Shown here piece by piece: positions 45,804 through 58,906 of a stretch of 64,000 bases of DNA. The notes under the pieces were generated by a model. That model had not been told where the DNA came from and searched no databases. It saw only the letters and a list, made by a program, of their open reading frames with translations. Where the stretch lies: contig NZ_KQ948430.1 of NCBI RefSeq assembly GCF_001514065.1, positions 62,001 to 126,000 of the forward strand, in the 5' to 3' direction. Both the position numbers and the translations under genes were made by a program. Each line of letters starts with the position of its first letter. Within the stretch, counting starts at the first letter, position 1. This DNA comes from Streptomyces antibioticus. GTDB taxonomy: Bacteria > Actinomycetota > Actinomycetes > Streptomycetales > Streptomycetaceae.

Positions 45804-47018
45804 TCAGCTCAGGCGTGCGGCCACCAGGTCCCACACGATTTCGGCCAACGCCTCCTTCGGCCCGTGCGGCACCGGCGTCTCGCTGCCGTCGGCGCCCAGC
45901 ACCACCGCTTCGTTCTCCTCCGCCCCGAAAGTCTTGCGCTCCCCCACCTCGTTGACGACGAGGAGGTCACAGCCCTTGCGGGCGAGTTTGGTGCGGCCGT
46001 TGGCCAGGACGTCGTCCGTCTCCGCGGCGAAGCCGACGATCACCTGTCCGTCGCGGGCGCGCTCGGCCGAGATCTCGGCCAGGATGTCCGGATTCCGCAC
46101 CAGCACGATCGGGTCCGGATCCTTGCCGTCCTTCTTCTTGATCTTCCCGGTCGCGTAGTTCTCGGGGCGGAAGTCGGCGACCGCCGCCGCCATGACCACC
46201 GCGTCGGCGTCCGCGGACGCCTTCAGCACGGCCTCGCGCATCTGTACGGCGGTGCCGACCGGGACGACGTCGACGCCCGCCGGGTCCGGCAGGCCGGTGT
46301 TCGCGGCGACGAGGGTGACCCGGGCGCCGCGCGCGGCGGCGGTACGGGCGAGGGCGTACCCCTGCTTGCCGGAGGAGCGGTTGCCGAGGAAGCGGACCGG
46401 GTCGAGGGGTTCGCGGGTGCCACCGGCGCTGACGACGACATGGCGGTCGGCGAGATCGGGCTCCCGCACTCCGCGCGCGAGGACCCGGCGGCACACCTCG
46501 AAGATCTCCCCCGGGTCGGGCAGCCGGCCCTTGCCGGTGTCGACGCCGGTGAGGCGGCCGACGGCGGGCTCGATGACGACGGCGCCGCGGCGGCGCAGCG
46601 TCGCCACGTTCTCCTGGGTGGCCGGGTGTTCCCACATCTCCGTGTGCATGGCAGGGGCGAAGACGACCGGACAGCGGGCGGTCAGGAGCGTGTTGGTGAG
46701 CAGGTCGTCCGCCAGGCCGTGGGCCGCCTTGGCGAGCATGTCGGCCGTCGCCGGGGCCACGACGACCAGGTCGGCGTGCTGGCCGATGCGGACGTGCGGC
46801 ACCTCGTGGACGTCGTCCCACACCTCGGTGGAGACGGGGTGGCCGGACAGGGCGGACCAGGTCGCCGCGCCCACGAAGTGCAGCGCGGAGGCGGTGGGGA
46901 CCACGCGCACGTCATGGCCCGACTCCGTCAGCCTCCGCAGCAGCTCACAGGCCTTGTAGGCGGCGATGCCACCGCTGACCCCCAGCACGACCCTCGGCTT
47001 GTCCACCAGGTCTCCCAT
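45804..47018 (-). CDS. coaBC: Phosphopantothenoylcysteine synthetase/decarboxylase
   Basis: A 404-residue bifunctional CoA enzyme. Residues about 8-180 are the flavin CoaC decarboxylase (GVSGGIAAYKACELLRRL; EVPHVRIGQHADLVVVAPATA with the catalytic His; FAPAMHTEMW). Residues about 190-400 are CoaB (VVVSAGGTREPLDPVRFLGNRSSGKQGYALA; ATGKIKKKDG). It joins cysteine to phosphopantothenate and removes CO2. It follows rpoZ by 102 bases with a hairpin between. Confidence 0.95.
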   Translation of the reverse strand: MGDLVDKPRVVLGVSGGIAAYKACELLRRLTESGHDVRVVPTASALHFVGAATWSALSGHPVSTEVWDDVHEVPHVRIGQHADLVVVAPATADMLAKAAHGLADDLLTNTLLTARCPVVFAPAMHTEMWEHPATQENVATLRRRGAVVIEPAVGRLTGVDTGKGRLPDPGEIFEVCRRVLARGVREPDLADRHVVVSAGGTREPLDPVRFLGNRSSGKQGYALARTAAARGARVTLVAANTGLPDPAGVDVVPVGTAVQMREAVLKASADADAVVMAAAVADFRPENYATGKIKKKDGKDPDPIVLVRNPDILAEISAERARDGQVIVGFAAETDDVLANGRTKLARKGCDLLVVNEVGERKTFGAEENEAVVLGADGSETPVPHGPKEALAEIVWDLVAARLS

Positions 47019-47060
47019 CCCTCGAAGCCACGACCCTCGGAGCTACGACTCCATGACACA

Positions 47061-47095
47061 CCACAGGCCCGACAGTCGCGCCGCCGGGCCTGTGG
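47061..47095 (-). terminator. Hairpin after rpoZ
   Basis: A perfect 11-base stem, CCACAGGCCCG (47061-47071) with CGGGCCTGTGG (47085-47095), 25 bases beyond the rpoZ stop. It may partly end the gmk-rpoZ transcript before coaBC. Confidence 0.6.
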
Positions 47096-47120
47096 AAAAG
47101 CAATCTGCAATCTGAAAGTA

Positions 47121-47393
47121 CTACTGCGCCGGGCCCTCGACGGCCTCGGACGTCAGCAGACCCGCGTTGATCTCGCGGAGCGCGATCGAGAGCGGCTTCT
47201 CGTGGACGTGGGTGTCGACGAGCGGACCGACGTACTCGAGGAGGCCCTCGCCGAGCTGCGAGTAGTACGCGTTGATCTGACGGGCACGCTTGGCCGCGTA
47301 GATCACGAGGCTGTACTTCGAGTCGGTGGCCTCGAGGAGCTCGTCGATCGGAGGGTTGATGATGCCCTCGGGCGCGGTGATGGAAGAGGACAC
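47121..47393 (-). CDS. rpoZ: RNA polymerase omega subunit
   Basis: A 90-residue omega subunit that helps RNA polymerase assemble. The sequence [28 protein letters not shown] and [24 protein letters not shown] is the conserved actinobacterial form. GTG 47393 is the canonical start; an upstream extension would add 16 residues without family support. It follows gmk closely (40-base gap), the usual gmk-rpoZ pair. Confidence 0.96.
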   Translation of the reverse strand: MSSSITAPEGIINPPIDELLEATDSKYSLVIYAAKRARQINAYYSQLGEGLLEYVGPLVDTHVHEKPLSIALREINAGLLTSEAVEGPAQ

Positions 47394-47433
47394 GCTCTGC
47401 CTTCCGAAAGTTGGGATGAGATCTAGAAAACGA

Positions 47434-48027
47434 TCACACAACGTCCATCAAGGCTAGCAGCTCGCGTGCCACGTCCTCGACGGAGGTGTTGACCAGGGTC
47501 TCGTCGAACTCGGGCTCGGCCGCCAGTTCCACCTTCGCGGCGTCGAGACGGCGCTCGATCACCTCGGGCGGCTCGGTACCGCGTCCGGTGAGTCTGCGCA
47601 CGAGCTCGTCCCAGGAGGGCGGAGCCAGGAACACCAGCTGGGCCTCGGGCATGGACTCCCGGACCTGCCGGGCGCCCTGGAGGTCGATCTCCAGCAGGAC
47701 GCCCTCTCCCGCCTCCAGCCGCTCCAGAACGGCCTTGCGCGGGGTGCCGTAGCGGTTGCCGGCGAACTCGGCCCACTCCAACAGCTCGCCGTTGGCGATC
47801 AGCTTGTCCATCTCCTCGTCGCCGACGAAGAAGTAGTGGACGCCATGCTTCTCGCCGGGGCGGGGCTTGCGGGTCGTCGCCGACACCGAGAGCCAGACCT
47901 CGGGGTGTTCCTTGCGCATATGGGCGACGACCGTGCTCTTGCCGACCCCTGAGGGGCCGGAGAGCACGGTCAGCCGCGGACGTACGTCCGGGGGCTCGGG
48001 GGTCGTCCCCCGGAATGTTGCAGCCAT
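47434..48027 (-). CDS. gmk: Guanylate kinase
   Basis: A 197-residue enzyme converting GMP to GDP. Walker [10 protein letters not shown] (about residues 24-32), the GMP-binding [20 protein letters not shown] and the [14 protein letters not shown] region are complete. Upstream is mihF; downstream rpoZ. Along with GuaB1 in this window it controls guanine nucleotide supply. Confidence 0.96.
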   Translation of the reverse strand: MAATFRGTTPEPPDVRPRLTVLSGPSGVGKSTVVAHMRKEHPEVWLSVSATTRKPRPGEKHGVHYFFVGDEEMDKLIANGELLEWAEFAGNRYGTPRKAVLERLEAGEGVLLEIDLQGARQVRESMPEAQLVFLAPPSWDELVRRLTGRGTEPPEVIERRLDAAKVELAAEPEFDETLVNTSVEDVARELLALMDVV

Positions 48028-48087
48028 GCAGCGATTATTCCAGCAATCCCGGAGTGCCCGGGACTCCCGGTCCGGCGGAGGCCGGAC

Positions 48088-48411
48088 TCAGGAGCCGGTG
48101 CTGCCGAACTCACGCTCCAGGGAAGCGATCTGGTTCGAGCCGAGACCTCGCACGCGGCGGCTCTCGGAGATACCGAGTCGCTCCATGATCTGCTTGGCGC
48201 GGACCTTGCCCACGCCCGGCAGGGACTCGAGCAGCGCGGAGACCTTCATCTTGCCGATGACGTCGTTCTCCTGGCCCTGCTTGATGACCTCGTGAAGAGA
48301 GGCGCCGGAGTGCTTGAGTCGATTCTTGACCTCGGCCCGCTCCCGGCGAGCCGCGGCGGCCTTTTCGAGCGCGGCTGCGCGCTGTTCAGGGGTAAGGGGC
48401 GGAAGAGCCAC
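48088..48411 (-). CDS. mihF: Actinobacterial integration host factor (sIHF)
   Basis: A 107-residue nucleoid protein that bends and supercoils DNA; in S. coelicolor loss affects sporulation and antibiotic production. A long basic N-terminal helix (EQRAAALEKAAAARRERAEVKNRLKHSG) leads to the helix-two-turns-helix region LLESLPGVGKVRAKQIMERLGI and a basic C-terminus (SRRVRGLGSNQIASLEREFG). GTG 48411 (VALPPLTPEQ) is the canonical start; the longer upstream frame is not conserved. 48412-48699 holds its promoter region and no gene. Confidence 0.96.
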   Translation of the reverse strand: MALPPLTPEQRAAALEKAAAARRERAEVKNRLKHSGASLHEVIKQGQENDVIGKMKVSALLESLPGVGKVRAKQIMERLGISESRRVRGLGSNQIASLEREFGSTGS

Positions 48412-48699
48412 GCCTACGTCACCTCGGATGTTGAACTGTCGGATACGGACCGGTGAGGAACCTAGTCGCCCCACACCTGGGGAGCCACGAGCAACACGCT
48501 TGCCCACTGACTCTGCTCGGAGACTAGCGGCCAAGTCCGCCAGAGTCAGCGAGAACAGCGGAAAAGTCCTGGTCAGCCTCCGTCAGGCCGGACATTTCAG
48601 ACATACTGCCCCGGATTTGAGGATGTATTCAGACTCAAGTCGGCCTGGGAACACTCATCGGAGGACTCGCGAGAACGTCTCGAACGCCGCGAACGACCG

Positions 48700-49539
48700 T
48701 CATACGAGCGCCACAGCCGCCTTGATCTCCTCCGCGAACCGCTCCGCGGACTCCCGCAGCGCGCCGACGTCGGGACCGTGCCGCAGCACGCCCCTGCTGA
48801 CGTTGGGCAGGACATTGCGCAGCACCCCGCCGAACACCGCCGGCAGATCGGCGGGGGTGGCCCCCTGGGCACCGATGCCGGGCGCGAGGAGCGGACCGTT
48901 GATGTCCAGGTCGTAGGAGGACAGATCGCCGAGCGTGGCGCCGACGACCGCCCCGAAGGAGCCGAGCGGCTCCTCCCCCGTGTTCTCGGCCGCGAGGTGC
49001 GCCAGCATCGTCGCGCCGACGTTCCGGCCGTCCGCGCGGATCGCGTGCTGCACCTCGCCGCCCTCGGGGTTGGAGGTCAGCGCCAGCACGAACAGGCCCG
49101 CGCCGCTCTCCCGCGCCAGCGCGATCGCCGGCGAGAGCGAGCCGTAGCCGAGGTACGGCGAGACGGTCAGCGCGTCGGAGAACAGCGGCGAGTCCTTGCG
49201 CAGGAAGGCCTCGGCGTACGCCGCCATGGTCGAGCCGATGTCGCCGCGCTTGGCGTCCATGACGATCAGCGCGCCGCCCGCGCGAGCGTCCTCGACGGTC
49301 TTCTCCAGGACGGCCACGCCGCGCGAGCCGAAGCGCTCGAAGAAAGCGGCCTGCGGCTTGAAGACGGCGACCCGGTCGGCCAGCGCCTCCACGACCGTGC
49401 GGCTGAACCGCTCCAGGCCGGCCACGTCGTCGTTCAGGCCCCACTCGGTCAGCAGGGAGGCGTGCGGGTCGATGCCGACGCACAGCGGGCCGCGCTCGTC
49501 CATGGCCCGGCGCAGGCGGGTGCCGAAAGAGTCGGTCAT
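48700..49539 (-). CDS. pyrF: Orotidine-5'-phosphate decarboxylase
   Basis: A 279-residue type-2 enzyme, the last step to UMP. GIDPHASLLTEWGL starts the barrel; the catalytic set is in VMDAKRGDIGSTMAAYAEAFL (Asp-Lys-Asp). Its ATG overlaps the pyrD stop by 4 bases. It is the last gene of the pyr operon. Confidence 0.96.
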   Translation of the reverse strand: MTDSFGTRLRRAMDERGPLCVGIDPHASLLTEWGLNDDVAGLERFSRTVVEALADRVAVFKPQAAFFERFGSRGVAVLEKTVEDARAGGALIVMDAKRGDIGSTMAAYAEAFLRKDSPLFSDALTVSPYLGYGSLSPAIALARESGAGLFVLALTSNPEGGEVQHAIRADGRNVGATMLAHLAAENTGEEPLGSFGAVVGATLGDLSSYDLDINGPLLAPGIGAQGATPADLPAVFGGVLRNVLPNVSRGVLRHGPDVGALRESAERFAEEIKAAVALV

Positions 49540-50642
49540 GCGGTCTCCCTCACATCGGCGCCGACGGCGTCGGCGAGCGTGGCGTACGGGCTCGTGCGCA
49601 GCCGCGCGGCGAGACCCTTGTGGATGGCACGGCCCCAGAAGGGACCTTCGTAGATGAACGCGCTGTAGCCCTGTACGAGCGTGGCACCGGCGAGGATGCG
49701 CTGCCAGGCGTCCTCGGCGTTCTCGATGCCGCCGACGCCGACGAGGGTGATCCGGTCGCCCACGCGCGCGTAGAGGCGCCTCAGCACCTCCAGCGAGCGC
49801 GCCTTCAGGGGCGCCCCGGACAGTCCGCCGGTCTCCTTCACCAGCGAGGGTTCGGATGTCAGACCGAGGCCCTCGCGCGCGATGGTGGTGTTGGTGGCGA
49901 TGATCCCGTCCAGGCCGAGTTCGACGGCCAGGTCCGCGACGGCATCGACGTCCTCGTCGGCGAGGTCCGGCGCGATCTTCACCAGGAGCGGGACGCGGCG
50001 ACTCGCCACCGTACGGTCGGCGGCCTCGCGTACGGCGGTGAGCAGCGGCCGCAGCGACTCCGTGGCCTGCAGGTTGCGCAGCCCCGGGGTGTTCGGGGAC
50101 GACACGTTCACGACCAGGTAGTCGGCGTACGGCGCGAGCCGCTCGGTCGACTTCACGTAGTCGGCGGCGGCCTCGGCCTCCGGTACGACCTTGGTCTTGC
50201 CGATGTTGACGCCCACGACCGTCTTGAAGACGGGCGTACGGGACGCCAGGCGGGCCGCCACGGCCAGCGAGCCCTCGTTGTTGAAGCCCATGCGGTTGAT
50301 GAGCGCGCGGTCCTTCACGAGCCGGAACAGCCGCTTCTTGGGGTTGCCGGGCTGGGCCTCCCCGGTCACGGTGCCGATCTCGACGTGGTCGAAGCCGAGC
50401 ATCGACATCCCGTCGATCGCGACCGCGTTCTTGTCGAAGCCGGCGGCGAGCCCGAAGGGGCCGTGCATCCGCAGGCCGAAGGCCTCGGTGCGGAGTTCCT
50501 TGTGGCGGGGCGCGAGGGCCGCCGCGACGAACGTGCGCAGGACCGGGATCCTGACGGCCAGCCGGATCCAGCGGAAGGCCAGGTAGTGGGCCTTCTCGGC
50601 GTCCATGCGTTTGAAGACGAGGTTGAAGAAGATCTTGTACAT
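49536..50642 (-). CDS. pyrD: Dihydroorotate dehydrogenase (quinone), class 2
   Basis: A 368-residue membrane-associated FMN enzyme that oxidises dihydroorotate to orotate, with electrons going to menaquinone. The N-terminal amphipathic helices ([25 protein letters not shown]) mark class 2; [34 protein letters not shown] and [11 protein letters not shown] follow. ATG 50642 follows GAGGACACC, part of a duplicated leader sequence. A GTG at 50672 inside the first copy is a possible alternate start. Confidence 0.95.
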   Translation of the reverse strand: MYKIFFNLVFKRMDAEKAHYLAFRWIRLAVRIPVLRTFVAAALAPRHKELRTEAFGLRMHGPFGLAAGFDKNAVAIDGMSMLGFDHVEIGTVTGEAQPGNPKKRLFRLVKDRALINRMGFNNEGSLAVAARLASRTPVFKTVVGVNIGKTKVVPEAEAAADYVKSTERLAPYADYLVVNVSSPNTPGLRNLQATESLRPLLTAVREAADRTVASRRVPLLVKIAPDLADEDVDAVADLAVELGLDGIIATNTTIAREGLGLTSEPSLVKETGGLSGAPLKARSLEVLRRLYARVGDRITLVGVGGIENAEDAWQRILAGATLVQGYSAFIYEGPFWGRAIHKGLAARLRTSPYATLADAVGADVRETA

Positions 50643-50676
50643 GGTGTCCTCACGAAGACGTGGTGTCCTCACGAAG
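50642..50676. repeat. Duplicated ribosome-binding-site leader of pyrD
   Basis: Two exact 16-base copies (TGGTGTCCTCACGAAG on the plus strand, 50642-50657 and 50661-50676). On the coding strand each contains GTGAGGACACC, so the Shine-Dalgarno of pyrD is duplicated. Confidence 0.8.
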
Positions 50677-50677
50677 A

Positions 50678-50703
50678 GGGGGACACCGTTTCCGGTGTCC
50701 CCC
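50678..50703 (-). terminator. Hairpin between carB and pyrD
   Basis: GGGGGACACC (50678-50687) and GGTGTCCCCC (50694-50703) form a perfect 10-base stem with a 6-base loop, 10 bases after carB and 35 before pyrD. It may partly stop transcription or protect the carB message end. It lacks a T-run. Confidence 0.55.
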
Positions 50704-50712
50704 TCAGGGCTG

Positions 50713-54013
<3,301 letters not shown>

Positions 54014-54021
<8 letters not shown>

Positions 54022-55198
54022 GCTGGCCCTCCATCAGGGAAACGAAGCGGTCGAACAGGTAGGCGGCGTCGTGCGGGCCGGCTGCCGCTTCGGGGTGGTA
54101 CTGGACGCTGAAGGCCGGCTGGTCGAGCAGCTGGAGGCCCTCCACCACGTTGTCGTTGAGGCAGACGTGGGAGACCTCGGCGCGGCCGTAGGGGGTGTCG
54201 GACACCTTGTCGAGCGGGGCGTCGACGGCGAAGCCGTGGTTGTGCGCGGTGACCTCGACCTTGCCGGTCGTACGGTCCTGCACGGGCTGGTTGATGCCGC
54301 GGTGGCCGTACTTCAGCTTGTAGGTGCCGAAGCCGAGGGCGCGGCCCAGGATCTGGTTGCCGAAGCAGATGCCGAAAAGCGGCGTCCTGCGCTCCAGCAC
54401 GCCCTGCATGACGGAGACCGGGCCATCGGCCGTGGCCGGGTCGCCGGGGCCGTTGGAGAAGAACACTCCGTCGGGGTTGACGGCGTAGACGTCCTCGACG
54501 GTCGCGGTGGCCGGCAGCACGTGCACCTCGATGCCGCGCTCGGCCATCCGGTGCGGGGTCATGCCCTTGATGCCGAGGTCGACCGCGGCGACGGTGAACT
54601 TCGCGGCGCCAATCGGGACGGCTTCGCCGTCGGGGCCGATCGCCGGGACGACGTACGCCTCCTTGGTGGCGACCTCCGCGGAGAGGTTCGCGCCCTTCAT
54701 CTCGGGGGCCTGGCGCACCTCGGTGAGCATGGTGCCCTCGTCGGGCAGCGCGTTGCCGGAGAAGATGCCGACGCGCATCGCGCCGCGCTCCCGAAGATGG
54801 CGCGTCAACGCGCGCGTGTCGATGCCGGAGATCCCGACGACGCCCTGCTGGGCGAGCTCCTCGTCGAGGGAGCGGCGCGAGCGCCAGTTGGACGGCACGC
54901 GCGCGGGGTCGCGCACGACGTATCCGGCGACCCAGATCTGCTTGCTCTCCGGGTCCTCGTCGTTGACGCCGGTGTTGCCGACGTGCGGGGCGGTCATCAC
55001 GACGACCTGGCGGTGGTACGACGGGTCGGTGAGGGTCTCCTGGTAGCCGGTCATGCCGGTGGAGAACACCGCCTCGCCGAAGGTCACCCCCACGGCCCCG
55101 TAGGCGCGGCCGCGGAAGATCCGGCCGTCCTCCAGGACGAGTACCGCGGGAAGCGCCCCTTTCCTCTGCGAGGCGTTCCCCTTCGTGGAGGTCGTCAT
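54014..55198 (-). CDS. carA: Carbamoyl-phosphate synthase small subunit
   Basis: A 394-residue glutamine amidotransferase subunit passing ammonia to CarB. The N-terminal small-subunit domain ([20 protein letters not shown]) leads to a class-I amidotransferase domain with [10 protein letters not shown] and the nucleophile in [12 protein letters not shown]. The His-Glu pair lies in [13 protein letters not shown]. Its ATG overlaps the end of the preceding gene by 4 bases. Confidence 0.97.
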
Positions 55199-55791
55199 CG
55201 TGCGCCTTCCGTTTCCGTCTTGTCCGTCGTGTTCGTCTTGTTGATCATGGAGTTAATGGCGTCGACCCACTCGTTGTGCTCGGCCGCGTGGTCGGAGCGG
55301 AAGCCGGAGTCGATCAGCCTGTCCCCGTGTTCCCAGGTCACGAGCAGCAGGCCGCCCTCGGTGAGCACCTTGCCGGCGATGCCCTTGCCGAGCACGGCCT
55401 CCCGCAGCGCTCCGGCCGGGATGAAGAAGTCGGTCGCGCCGGGGCGTACGACGTCCAGTCCCGCGTCCGTCAGGGTGAGCTCGACCCGGCTGCGGGTGCC
55501 GAGGCCGTGCGCCACGATGCGGTCGAGCCACTGTCCGGCGGTGGTGGAGCCGTGGTAGCGGCCGCTCATCGTCAGTCTCGCCGCACCGAGGTCGTCCGGC
55601 GCGTCGGGCAGCTCGGGCAGGTCGCTCTGGAGCGTGCCGCGCCACTTCCAGCCCTCGCGCATCAGCCAGTAGATGAGGGCGACGAACAGCGCCAGCCCGA
55701 CGAGCCAGCCGATGCGCGCGGCCCAGTCGGTGACCTCGGCCGATTCCTTGTCGGCCGCCAGGCCGCCTGCCAGCTGGATTACAGGTGTCAC
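55195..55791 (-). CDS. Membrane-anchored PH-like protein in the pyr operon
   Basis: A 198-residue protein with one membrane helix ([22 protein letters not shown], about residues 27-48) and a C-terminal compact domain (about 70-190) of PH-like pattern ([60 protein letters not shown]). It lies between pyrC and carA with 4-base overlaps on both sides, so it is translated along with them. No function is known. A place in the pyr operon is conserved in relatives as I recall. Confidence 0.8.
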   Translation of the reverse strand: MTPVIQLAGGLAADKESAEVTDWAARIGWLVGLALFVALIYWLMREGWKWRGTLQSDLPELPDAPDDLGAARLTMSGRYHGSTTAGQWLDRIVAHGLGTRSRVELTLTDAGLDVVRPGATDFFIPAGALREAVLGKGIAGKVLTEGGLLLVTWEHGDRLIDSGFRSDHAAEHNEWVDAINSMINKTNTTDKTETEGAR

Positions 55792-57074
55792 GTGAGCTTC
55801 CCGTCGACGAGCGTGGCCTTGCCCCGGAGCCAGGTGTGCGTCACACGGCCCGGCAGCTCACGCCCCTCGTACGGGGTGTTCCGGCTGCGCGAGGCGAAGC
55901 CCGCGGGGTCCACGTCCCCACGGTATTCCGTGTCGACGAGCGTGAGGTTGGCGGGCTCACCAGCCGAGACGGGACGCCCGTGGCCCGTCGCCTGCCCGAT
56001 CTCGGCGGGCTTGACGGACATGCGCTCGGCGACCCCGGCCCAGGTGAGGAGCCCGGTGTCCACCATGGTCTCCTGCACCACTGACAACGCGGTCTCCAGG
56101 CCCACCATCCCCATGGCGGCCGCGGCCCACTCGCAGTCCTTGTCCTCGTGCGGGTGCGGGGCGTGGTCGGTGGCGACGATGTCGATCGTGCCGTCGGCGA
56201 GCGCCTCGCGCAGGGCCAGCACGTCGCGCTCGGTGCGCAGCGGCGGGTTGACCTTGTACACGGGGTTGTACGTCCGCACCAGCTCGTCGGTGAGGAGCAG
56301 GTGGTGCGGGGTGACCTCGGCGGTGACGTCGATGCCGCGGGACTTGGCCCAGCGGACGATCTCGACGGAGCCCGCGGTCGACAGGTGGCAGATGTGGACG
56401 CGGGATCCGACGTGCTCGGCGAGCAGGACATCCCGGGCGATGATCGATTCTTCGGCCACCGCCGGCCAGCCGCCGAGCCCCAGCTCGGCGGAGACGATGC
56501 CCTCGTTCATCTGGGCGCCCTCGGTCAGCCGCGGCTCCTGCGCGTGCTGGGCGACGACCCCGCCGAAGGCCTTCACGTACTCCAGCGCCCGGCGCATGAT
56601 CACCGCGTCGTCGACACACTTGCCGTCGTCGGAGAAGACGGTGACGCCGGCGGCCGACTCGTGCATGGCACCGAGCTCGGCGAGCTTCCTGCCCTCCAGG
56701 CCGACCGTGACGGCGCCGATGGGCTGCACGTCGCAGTACCCGTGCTCCTGGCCGAGTCGGTAGACCTGCTCGACCACACCGGCGGTGTCGGCGACCGGGA
56801 AGGTGTTGGCCATGGCGAACACGGCGGTGTAGCCGCCGGAGGCGGCGGCGCGCGTGCCGGTCAGGACGGTCTCGGAGTCCTCGCGGCCGGGCTCGCGCAG
56901 ATGGGTGTGCAGGTCGACGAGGCCCGGCAGCAGCACCTTGCCGGCCGCCTCGACGACCTCGGCGCCCTCGTCGCTCAGACCGACGCCCACCTCGGCGATC
57001 GTCGAGCCGTCGATCAGCACGTCCTGCGGCTCGCCGCCGAGCACCTTCGCACCACGGATCAGGATCTTGCTCAT
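55788..57074 (-). CDS. pyrC: Dihydroorotase
   Basis: A 428-residue class-I dihydroorotase that closes carbamoyl aspartate to dihydroorotate. Metal ligands and active site: LPGLVDLHTHLREPGREDSETV (HTH), the Asp in VTVFSDDGKC, His in VAQHAQE and ICHLSTAGS, and ATDHAPHPHEDK (Asp). ATG 57074 is the family start; the frame upstream is not real. It overlaps the next gene by 4 bases. Confidence 0.96.
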   Translation of the reverse strand: MSKILIRGAKVLGGEPQDVLIDGSTIAEVGVGLSDEGAEVVEAAGKVLLPGLVDLHTHLREPGREDSETVLTGTRAAASGGYTAVFAMANTFPVADTAGVVEQVYRLGQEHGYCDVQPIGAVTVGLEGRKLAELGAMHESAAGVTVFSDDGKCVDDAVIMRRALEYVKAFGGVVAQHAQEPRLTEGAQMNEGIVSAELGLGGWPAVAEESIIARDVLLAEHVGSRVHICHLSTAGSVEIVRWAKSRGIDVTAEVTPHHLLLTDELVRTYNPVYKVNPPLRTERDVLALREALADGTIDIVATDHAPHPHEDKDCEWAAAAMGMVGLETALSVVQETMVDTGLLTWAGVAERMSVKPAEIGQATGHGRPVSAGEPANLTLVDTEYRGDVDPAGFASRSRNTPYEGRELPGRVTHTWLRGKATLVDGKLT

Positions 57075-57079
57075 GTCTC

Positions 57080-58057
57080 TTACTTCTCCTCGATACGGGT
57101 GTGGCTGACGGCGGGCTCGTTTCCACCCAGCAGCAGGTACAGAACGGCCATCCGGATGGAGACTCCGTTTGCGACCTGCTCCACGACGGTGCAGCGGTCG
57201 GAGTCGGCGACCTCGGCGGTGATCTCCATGCCGCGGACCATCGGGCCGGGGTGCATCACGATGGCGTGCTCGGGCATCTTCGCCATGCGCTCGCCGTCGA
57301 GGCCGTAGCGCCGCGAGTACTCGCGCTCGGTGGGGAAGAACGCGGCGTTCATGCGCTCGCGCTGCACGCGCAGCATCATCACCGCGTCGGACTTGGCGAG
57401 CGTGCTGTCGAGGTCGTACGACACCTCGCACGGCCAGGTCTCGACGCCGACCGGCACCAGGGTCGGCGGGGCGACGAGGGTGACCTCGGCGCCGAGGGTG
57501 TGCAGCAGGTCGACGTTGGAGCGGGCGACGCGGCTGTGCAGGACGTCGCCGACGATCGTGATGCGCTTGCCGGACAGGTCCTGGCCGAGCCCGGCGTCCC
57601 GTCCGATGAGCCGGCGGCGCATCGTGAAGGCGTCCAACAGGGCCTGCGTGGGGTGCTGGTGGGTGCCGTCACCGGCGTTGATGACGGCGGCGTCGATCCA
57701 GCCGGAGGTGGCGAGGCGGTACGGCGCTCCGGAGGCGCCGTGCCGGATGACCACGGCGTCGACGCCCATGGCCTCCAGGGTCTGGGCGGTGTCCTTCAGG
57801 GACTCGCCCTTGGACACCGAGGAGCCCTTGGCGGTGAAGTTGATGACGTCGGCGGAGAGACGCTTCTCCGCGGCCTCGAAGGAGATCCGGGTACGCGTGG
57901 AGTCCTCGAAGAAGAGGTTGACGATCGTGCGGCCGCGCAGGGTCGGCAGCTTCTTGATCGGCCGGTCGGCGACCCGGGCCATCTCCTCGGCGGTGTCGAG
58001 GATCAGGACGGCGTCGTCGCGGGTGAGGTCGGCGGCCGAGATGAGATGACGCTGCAT
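57080..58057 (-). CDS. pyrB: Aspartate carbamoyltransferase
   Basis: A 325-residue catalytic chain joining carbamoyl phosphate and aspartate. [19 protein letters not shown] (about 49-67) and the PTQALLD motif ([17 protein letters not shown]) are intact. No pyrI is nearby, so the enzyme is the form without a regulatory chain. It lies 83 bases after pyrR. Confidence 0.97.
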   Translation of the reverse strand: MQRHLISAADLTRDDAVLILDTAEEMARVADRPIKKLPTLRGRTIVNLFFEDSTRTRISFEAAEKRLSADVINFTAKGSSVSKGESLKDTAQTLEAMGVDAVVIRHGASGAPYRLATSGWIDAAVINAGDGTHQHPTQALLDAFTMRRRLIGRDAGLGQDLSGKRITIVGDVLHSRVARSNVDLLHTLGAEVTLVAPPTLVPVGVETWPCEVSYDLDSTLAKSDAVMMLRVQRERMNAAFFPTEREYSRRYGLDGERMAKMPEHAIVMHPGPMVRGMEITAEVADSDRCTVVEQVANGVSIRMAVLYLLLGGNEPAVSHTRIEEK

Positions 58058-58140
58058 CTGTCAGGCTCCGTAAGGAAGTTCAGGTCGGGAGATTCCGGGG
58101 CAAGGCGGGCACGCCGAGGACGGACGTGCCGGGCGGCTTG

Positions 58141-58722
58141 CTACTGGGTCTGCTTCGCACCGAGCAGCACGGTGTCGCGACCGTCCTCCTCGGCGAGCTG
58201 GACCTTGACCGTCTCCCGCAACGACGTGGGGAGGTTCTTGCCGACGTAGTCGGCGCGGATGGGCAGTTCGCGGTGGCCGCGGTCGACCAGGACCGCGAGC
58301 TGCACCGCGCGCGGACGCCCGATGTCGTTCAGGGCGTCGAGGGCGGCTCGGATGGTGCGGCCGGAGAAGAGCACGTCGTCGACGAGGACGACGAGGCGGC
58401 CGTCGATGCCGTCACCGGGGATCTCGGTGCGGGCCAGCGCACGCGGCGGATGCATGCGCAGGTCGTCGCGGTACATCGTGATGTCGAGCGAACCGACCGG
58501 AATCTTGCGGTCGGTGATCTCCTCCAGCTTGGCGGCGAGCCGCTGGGCGAGGAAGACGCCTCGGGTCGGGATGCCGAGGAGCACCACGTCGTCGGCGCCC
58601 TTGGCGCGTTCGACGATCTCGTGGGCGATGCGGGTCAGTACGCGGGCGATGTCGGGGCCTTCGAGAACGGGCCGGGCATCGGACTGCGTGTCCTGCTGGT
58701 CGTGCGTGTCGTGCTTGTCCAT
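58141..58722 (-). CDS. pyrR: Pyrimidine operon regulator PyrR / uracil phosphoribosyltransferase
   Basis: A 193-residue PRTase-fold protein. The PRPP-binding site is [19 protein letters not shown] (about residues 107-125). When bound to UMP it binds the pyr leader RNA and lowers expression of the operon. The RNA hairpin it binds is visible just upstream at 58742-58757, next to its own Shine-Dalgarno GGAGG (58733-58737). It is the first gene of the pyr operon and faces bldD. Confidence 0.96.
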   Translation of the reverse strand: MDKHDTHDQQDTQSDARPVLEGPDIARVLTRIAHEIVERAKGADDVVLLGIPTRGVFLAQRLAAKLEEITDRKIPVGSLDITMYRDDLRMHPPRALARTEIPGDGIDGRLVVLVDDVLFSGRTIRAALDALNDIGRPRAVQLAVLVDRGHRELPIRADYVGKNLPTSLRETVKVQLAEEDGRDTVLLGAKQTQ

Positions 58723-58741
58723 ACGAAACGGACCTCCTTCT

Positions 58742-58757
58742 CCGCCTCACGGGACGG
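58742..58757 (-). promoter_or_regulatory. PyrR-binding RNA hairpin
   Basis: On the minus strand: CCGTCCCGTGAGGCGG. The core TCCCGTGAGGC matches the PyrR consensus UCCNGNGAGGY, and CCG-(U)-CC can pair with GG-CGG with the usual one-base bulge and a GUGA-type loop. It ends just before the Shine-Dalgarno of pyrR, so PyrR binding would block ribosome entry, as reported for mycobacteria, rather than act by termination. Confidence 0.85.
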
Positions 58758-58876
58758 ACCTTAAAGGACGTCGGATTTGCGCCATCCACGGTAGCAGGCC
58801 CTCAGGACACCCCTGATCACCCCCATGGCCTAATCGGCCACCGCCACCACGGAAGAGTCGGTGCGGCTCATTCGGC

Positions 58877-58906
58877 TTGACGCAGAAGAGTAACGCTGCG
58901 TAACCT
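58877..58906 (+). promoter_or_regulatory. Probable bldD promoter
   Basis: TTGACG (58877-58882) and TAACCT (58901-58906) are 18 bases apart and could be -35 and -10 elements, placing the start of transcription near 58913, inside the BldD box. Confidence 0.5.

Noticed and set aside
43863-47426. Long open frame on the plus strand (1187 codons)
   Set aside because: It runs antisense across priA, metK, coaBC and rpoZ, all real genes on the minus strand.
48088-48534. Longer version of mihF from 48534
   Set aside because: The extra 41 residues are Arg/Ser-rich and match promoter DNA; the conserved protein starts at GTG 48411.
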